A stretch of 64,000 nt of DNA from Streptomyces finlayi (GTDB lineage: Bacteria; Actinomycetota; Actinomycetes; Streptomycetales; Streptomycetaceae), in assembly GCF_014216315.1 (NCBI RefSeq), contig NZ_CP045702.1, positions 1,736,001-1,800,000 of the forward strand. The letters run 5' to 3'. The translations under genes were made by a program, and so were the position numbers. How positions within the stretch are numbered: the stretch's first letter is position 1; every line of letters begins with the position of its first letter. The notes below the pieces were generated by a model. That model was not told where the DNA came from. It ran no database searches and worked only from the letters and a program-made list of their open reading frames with translations. Below are positions 59,957 through 64,000 of this stretch, piece after piece.

Positions 59957-62900
59957 ATGGGGGACATGGCCGGTACCGCACTCGACTCCTTCTCCCCCGC
60001 GACCCGCAGCTGGTTCACGGGAGCCTTCAGCGCGCCCACTGCGGCGCAGGAGGGGGCGTGGCGGGCCATCGCCGAGGGTTCGGACGTGCTGGTGGTCGCG
60101 CCGACGGGATCGGGCAAGACCCTCGCCGCGTTCCTGGCCTCGCTGGACAGGCTGGCCGCCGTCCCCCCGCCCGCCGAGGCCAAGAAGCGCTGCCGCGTGC
60201 TGTACGTGTCCCCGCTCAAGGCCCTCGCCGTGGACGTGGAGCGCAACCTCCGTTCACCTCTGACGGGCATCCGCCAGGAGTCCGTACGTCTGGGACTTCC
60301 CGAGCCCGAGGTGCGCGTCGGGATCCGCTCGGGCGACACCCCGCCCGCCGAGCGCCGCTCCATGGCGACCAGGCCTCCCGACATCCTGATCACCACACCC
60401 GAATCACTGTTCCTGATGCTCACGTCCTCGGCCCGGGAGGCCCTCGCGGGCGTCGAGACGGTGATCCTCGACGAGGTGCACGCCGTCGCCGGCACCAAGC
60501 GCGGCGCCCACCTCGCCGTCTCCCTGGAGCGTCTCGACGAGCTGCTGCCCCGGCCCGCACGACGGATCGGGCTGTCGGCGACGGTCCGCCCGGTCGACGA
60601 GGTGGCACGCTTCCTGTCGCCGCAGCGGAAGGTGGAGATCGTCCAGCCGCCGTCCACCAAGCAGTTCGACCTGTCGGTGGTCGTGCCCGTCGAGGATCTG
60701 GGCGAGCTCGGTGGCTCCCCCGCCACGGACGGTGGGGCCGACCAGGCCGAGAAGCCCTCGATCTGGCCGCACGTCGAGGAACGGATCGCCGATCTCGTCC
60801 AGTCCCACCGCTCCACCATCGTCTTCGCCAACTCCCGCCGCCTCGCGGAACGGCTCTGCAACCGGCTCAACGAGATCGCGTACGAGCGGGCGACCGGCAC
60901 CGCGTTCGACGAGCACACCGCCCCGTTGCCCGAGGCCCACTCCCCCGCCGAGATCATGGCCCAGTCGGGTGCCGCCAAGGGCGCCCCGGCACTGCTCGCC
61001 CGCGCCCACCACGGATCGGTGTCCAAAGAGCAGCGCGCCCAGGTCGAGGAGGACCTCAAGGCTGGACGACTACCCGCCGTCGTCGCCACGTCCAGCCTGG
61101 AGCTCGGCATCGACATGGGGGCGGTCGACCTCGTGATCCAGGTCGAGTCCCCGCCGTCCGTCGCCTCCGGACTGCAGCGCGTGGGCCGCGCCGGACACCA
61201 GGTGGGGGCCGTCTCCACCGGAGTGGTCTTCCCCAAGTACCGGGGCGACCTGGTCCAGGCGGCCGTCGTCACCGAGCGCATGCGCGTGGGCGCCATCGAA
61301 GCCCTCCGGGTCCCGTCCAACCCCCTGGACGTCCTCGCCCAGCAACTGGTCGCCATCGTCGCCCTGGACACCTGGCAGGCCGACGACCTGCTCGCCCTGG
61401 CCCGCCGTGCCGCCCCCTTCGCCTCCCTCCCGGAATCCGCGTTCACGGCCGTGCTCGACATGCTCGCCGGCCGCTATCCGTCCGACGCCTTCGCGGAACT
61501 GCGCCCCCGCGTGGTGTGGGACCGCGTCGCCGGTACGGTCACGGGCCGCCCGGGCGCCCAGAGGCTCGCCGTCACATCCGGCGGGACCATCCCCGACCGA
61601 GGACTCTTCGGCGTCTTCCTCGCCGGAGCCGACCCCAAGAAGGGCGGGGGGCGCGTCGGCGAGCTGGACGAGGAAATGGTCTACGAGTCCCGGGTCGGCG
61701 ATGTCTTCACCCTGGGCACCACGTCCTGGCGCATCCAGGACATCACCCGGGACCGCGTCCTGGTCACCCCGGCACCGGGAGTCCCCGGCCGGCTGCCGTT
61801 CTGGAAGGGCGACCAGCTCGGCCGCCCCCTGGAGCTCGGCCGCGCGCTGGGCGCGTTCCTCCGGGAGATCGGCGGACTCTCCGCAGAGGACGCCAGGGCC
61901 AGACTGCGCGCCGCCGGTCTGGACGACTGGGCGGCCGACAACATCCTGTCCTACCTGGAGGAACAGGTCCGGGCCTGCGGTCACGTCCCGGACGACCGCA
62001 CCATCCTGGTCGAGCGGTTCCGCGACGAACTGGGCGACTGGCGGGTGGTCGTGCACTCCCCCTTCGGGGCTCAGGTCCACGCTCCCTGGGCACTGGCCCT
62101 CTCCGCCCGGCTCGGCGAGCGGTACGGGATGGACGCCCAGGTCATGCATGCCGACGACGGCATCGTGCTGCGCCTCCCCGACGCCGACCTGATGGGTCTC
62201 GATCTCCTGGACTTCGGTCCGGCCGACCCGTCCCAGGAACCCGTCAGCGGCGCCGGCGAGCGGGGCCTCGGGCTGCCGGACGCGGCCTTCGACAGCGAGC
62301 AGGCACCGGTCGGCGCGGCCGACGTCGTCTTCGACAAGGGGGAGATCGGTCAGCTCGTCACCGACCAGGTGGGCGGCTCCGCGCTCTTCGCCTCACGGTT
62401 CCGCGAGTGCGCGGCACGCGCGCTGCTGCTCCCCCGGCGCAGCCCCGGTAAACGCACACCCCTCTGGCAGCAGCGCCAGCGTGCGTCCCAGCTGCTCCAG
62501 GTCGCTTCCGAGTTCGGTTCGTTCCCGATCGTCCTCGAGGCGGTCCGCGAATGCCTCCAGGACGTCTTCGACGTCCCGGGCCTCACCGAACTGATGGGTG
62601 ATCTCGAAGCCCGGCGTATCCGCCTCGTCGAGGTGACCACCCAGGAACCCTCCCCGTTCGCCCGCTCCCTCCTCTTCGGCTACGTCGCACAGTTCCTTTA
62701 CGAGGGTGACTCGCCCCTCGCCGAGCGGCGGGCGGCCGCCCTCTCGCTCGATTCACATCTCCTGGCCGAGCTGCTCGGCCAGGCGGAACTGCGTGAACTC
62801 CTGGACCCCGAAGTGCTCACCGAGCTGGAGCAGGAGCTCCAGTGGCTGACCGAGGACCGGAAGATCAAGGACGTGGAGGGAGTCGCCGACCTCCTGCGCG

Positions 62901-64000
62901 TCCTGGGCCCCCTGACCGATACGGAGCTGGCCGAGCGCGGTGCGCAGCCGCGGTGGGCGCCGGACCTGGTGTCGGCCCGCCGGGCGATCCAGGTCCGCAT
63001 CGCCGGAGCCCCCCACTGGGCGGCTGTCGAGGACGCGGGCCGTTTGCGCGACGCGCTGGGCACCGCGCTCCCCGTCGGAGTCCCCGAGGCGTTCACCGAA
63101 CCGGTCAAGGACCCCCTTGGCGACCTTCTCGCCCGCCACGCCCGTACGCACGGCCCGTTCACCTCCACCCAGGCCGCCGACCGCTTCGGCCTGGGCACCG
63201 CGGTCACCGACGGGGCCCTTCAGCGGCTCTCGGCCTCTGGCCGGATCGTCCAGGGCGAGTTCCACCCGGCCGGCATCGGCCAGGAGTGGTGCGACGCCAC
63301 CGTCCTGCGCCGGTTGCGCCGCCGCTCGCTCGCCGCGCTCCGTCACGAACTGGAACCGGTGCCCCCCGCCGCCCTGGCCATCTTCCTCCCCCAGTGGCAG
63401 CACCTCGGTGACAACAGCCTGCGCGGAATCGACGGACTGGCCCGCGCCATCGAGCAGTTGCAGGGCGCCCCCGTTCCCGCGTCCGCGCTGGAGAAGCTCA
63501 TCCTGCCGAGCCGTGTCCAGGGCTACACCCCCGCGCTCCTGGACGAACTGACGACGACCGGCGAGGTCGTCTGGGCCGGTGCGGGCGCACTCCCCGGCAA
63601 GGACGGCTGGCTCTCCCTCTACCTCGCCGACAGCGCACCGCTGCTGCTGCCCCCGCCGCACCCACTCGAACAATCCGCACTGCACGAGTCGGTCCTGACC
63701 ACGCTCTCCGGCGGATACGGCCTGTTCTTCCGCCAGATCGCCGACCAGGTCCGCGCGACCACCCACCCCGACTGCACCGATCCGCAACTGGCCGACGCGC
63801 TCTGGGACCTGACCTGGTCGGGCCGTCTCACCAACGACACCCTCGCCCCGCTGCGCGCACTCCTCGGCTCCGGACGCACGGCAGGGTCCACGGCCCACCG
63901 CGCCAGACGCAGCGTGCCCCGCGGCCGGTACGGCTCGCTGACCGCCGCCGCCCGGCCGGCCTCCCGCACCGGCCCACCCACGGTCTCCGGCCGCTGGTCC
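59957..64000 (+). CDS. lhr: Lhr-family ATP-dependent helicase, 3' end outside window
   Basis: The reading frame starts at ATG 59957 (or ATG 59966) and continues without a stop to the end of the window (1348 codons). It has APTGSGKT (48-55), ILDEVH (170-175), LSAT (206-209) and the motif VI region QRVGRAGH. Beyond the helicase core come the long Lhr-specific winged-helix and beta-barrel domains. Lhr proteins unwind DNA and DNA/RNA hybrids in repair. The usual length is about 1500 residues or more, so about the last tenth is missing here. It is divergent from the AraC gene. Confidence 0.95.
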   Translation, partial: MGDMAGTALDSFSPATRSWFTGAFSAPTAAQEGAWRAIAEGSDVLVVAPTGSGKTLAAFLASLDRLAAVPPPAEAKKRCRVLYVSPLKALAVDVERNLRSPLTGIRQESVRLGLPEPEVRVGIRSGDTPPAERRSMATRPPDILITTPESLFLMLTSSAREALAGVETVILDEVHAVAGTKRGAHLAVSLERLDELLPRPARRIGLSATVRPVDEVARFLSPQRKVEIVQPPSTKQFDLSVVVPVEDLGELGGSPATDGGADQAEKPSIWPHVEERIADLVQSHRSTIVFANSRRLAERLCNRLNEIAYERATGTAFDEHTAPLPEAHSPAEIMAQSGAAKGAPALLARAHHGSVSKEQRAQVEEDLKAGRLPAVVATSSLELGIDMGAVDLVIQVESPPSVASGLQRVGRAGHQVGAVSTGVVFPKYRGDLVQAAVVTERMRVGAIEALRVPSNPLDVLAQQLVAIVALDTWQADDLLALARRAAPFASLPESAFTAVLDMLAGRYPSDAFAELRPRVVWDRVAGTVTGRPGAQRLAVTSGGTIPDRGLFGVFLAGADPKKGGGRVGELDEEMVYESRVGDVFTLGTTSWRIQDITRDRVLVTPAPGVPGRLPFWKGDQLGRPLELGRALGAFLREIGGLSAEDARARLRAAGLDDWAADNILSYLEEQVRACGHVPDDRTILVERFRDELGDWRVVVHSPFGAQVHAPWALALSARLGERYGMDAQVMHADDGIVLRLPDADLMGLDLLDFGPADPSQEPVSGAGERGLGLPDAAFDSEQAPVGAADVVFDKGEIGQLVTDQVGGSALFASRFRECAARALLLPRRSPGKRTPLWQQRQRASQLLQVASEFGSFPIVLEAVRECLQDVFDVPGLTELMGDLEARRIRLVEVTTQEPSPFARSLLFGYVAQFLYEGDSPLAERRAAALSLDSHLLAELLGQAELRELLDPEVLTELEQELQWLTEDRKIKDVEGVADLLRVLGPLTDTELAERGAQPRWAPDLVSARRAIQVRIAGAPHWAAVEDAGRLRDALGTALPVGVPEAFTEPVKDPLGDLLARHARTHGPFTSTQAADRFGLGTAVTDGALQRLSASGRIVQGEFHPAGIGQEWCDATVLRRLRRRSLAALRHELEPVPPAALAIFLPQWQHLGDNSLRGIDGLARAIEQLQGAPVPASALEKLILPSRVQGYTPALLDELTTTGEVVWAGAGALPGKDGWLSLYLADSAPLLLPPPHPLEQSALHESVLTTLSGGYGLFFRQIADQVRATTHPDCTDPQLADALWDLTWSGRLTNDTLAPLRALLGSGRTAGSTAHRARRSVPRGRYGSLTAAARPASRTGPPTVSGRWS

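Noticed and set aside
59950..62451. Long + strand frame of 833 codons overlapping lhr, and the 511-codon minus frame 59926-61461
   Set aside because: Both overlap the frame that carries all helicase motifs; their products are low-complexity Arg/Pro/Gly or Ser/Arg-rich.

Overview
The window comes from a high-GC actinomycete and most likely a Streptomyces. The sequence is strongly GC-rich with GC-ending codons. GTG and TTG starts are frequent. The right-hand 27 kb carries a typical streptomycete core block: miaA, miaB, the gluR-gluK/gluABCD glutamate uptake locus, recA-recX, a DUF3046 gene, azlCD and lhr.

Layout. (1) Positions 1 to about 35.8 kb are part of a large conjugative or integrative element, almost all on the + strand. 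It begins with type IV secretion (T4SS) components: a DUF6112-type small membrane protein, a bitopic VirB8/TcpC-like protein, a six-TM VirB6/TrbL-like protein, an SCO6880-family protein, a DUF6238-like protein and a VirB4-like ATPase. The VirD4/TraG-like coupling ATPase lies 20 kb further on (26275-28062). (2) Between and after these are about 25 small, tightly packed genes. Most belong to a few recurring modular families, named here A (LPG-x-W), B (alpha/beta 'AGF...GI'), C (helical) and DUF317. Many are joined by GTGA stop/start overlaps, many end in a Pro/Ala-rich basic tail, and several appear to start at CTG, ATC or ATT. Cargo-like genes are mixed in: a GT2 glycosyltransferase, an MFS permease, a lipoprotein, an orphan TrpA-like protein, a PP-loop (PAPS reductase-like) protein coupled to a C5 DNA methyltransferase, and a protein made of DnaB N-terminal domains. 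A 1387-bp IS701-family element (11457-12843) has inserted at CTAG and cut one gene in two. A degenerate relaxase-like protein lies at 19372. A 70-bp hairpin-containing repeat occurs twice (18857 and 35729). (3) Positions 35.9 to 37.1 kb hold a COG3586/DUF5655 nuclease-like gene and the probable junction with the chromosome, just downstream of miaA. No integrase, tRNA or att duplication is visible, so the other end lies outside the window.

(4) Positions 37.1 to 49.7 kb hold miaA, a small Rv0909-type antitoxin-like gene, an extradiol dioxygenase-like gene, miaB, a TAXI-type binding protein, the gluK/gluR two-component system, divergent gluABCD and an FAD monooxygenase. (5) Positions 49.7 to 51.3 kb are a graveyard: a rhodanese remnant broken by 8-bp tandem repeats, an FtsX-type permease remnant and an ArsR-type regulator remnant. 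(6) Positions 51.5 to 64 kb hold a DUF6197-like protein, recX, recA with a LexA box upstream, an SDR pseudogene, an AI-2E family transporter, DUF3046, a squalene-cyclase-fold protein, azlD-azlC-araC and the start of lhr, which runs off the window.

How it may fit together. VirB4, VirB6, SCO6880 and VirD4 would form a mating channel. The accessory proteins with shared domains and shared tails could be adaptors, regulators or substrates of that channel; this is inference. In the core block, GluR/GluK probably controls the neighbouring glutamate transporter, and RecX modulates RecA, which is itself SOS-controlled.
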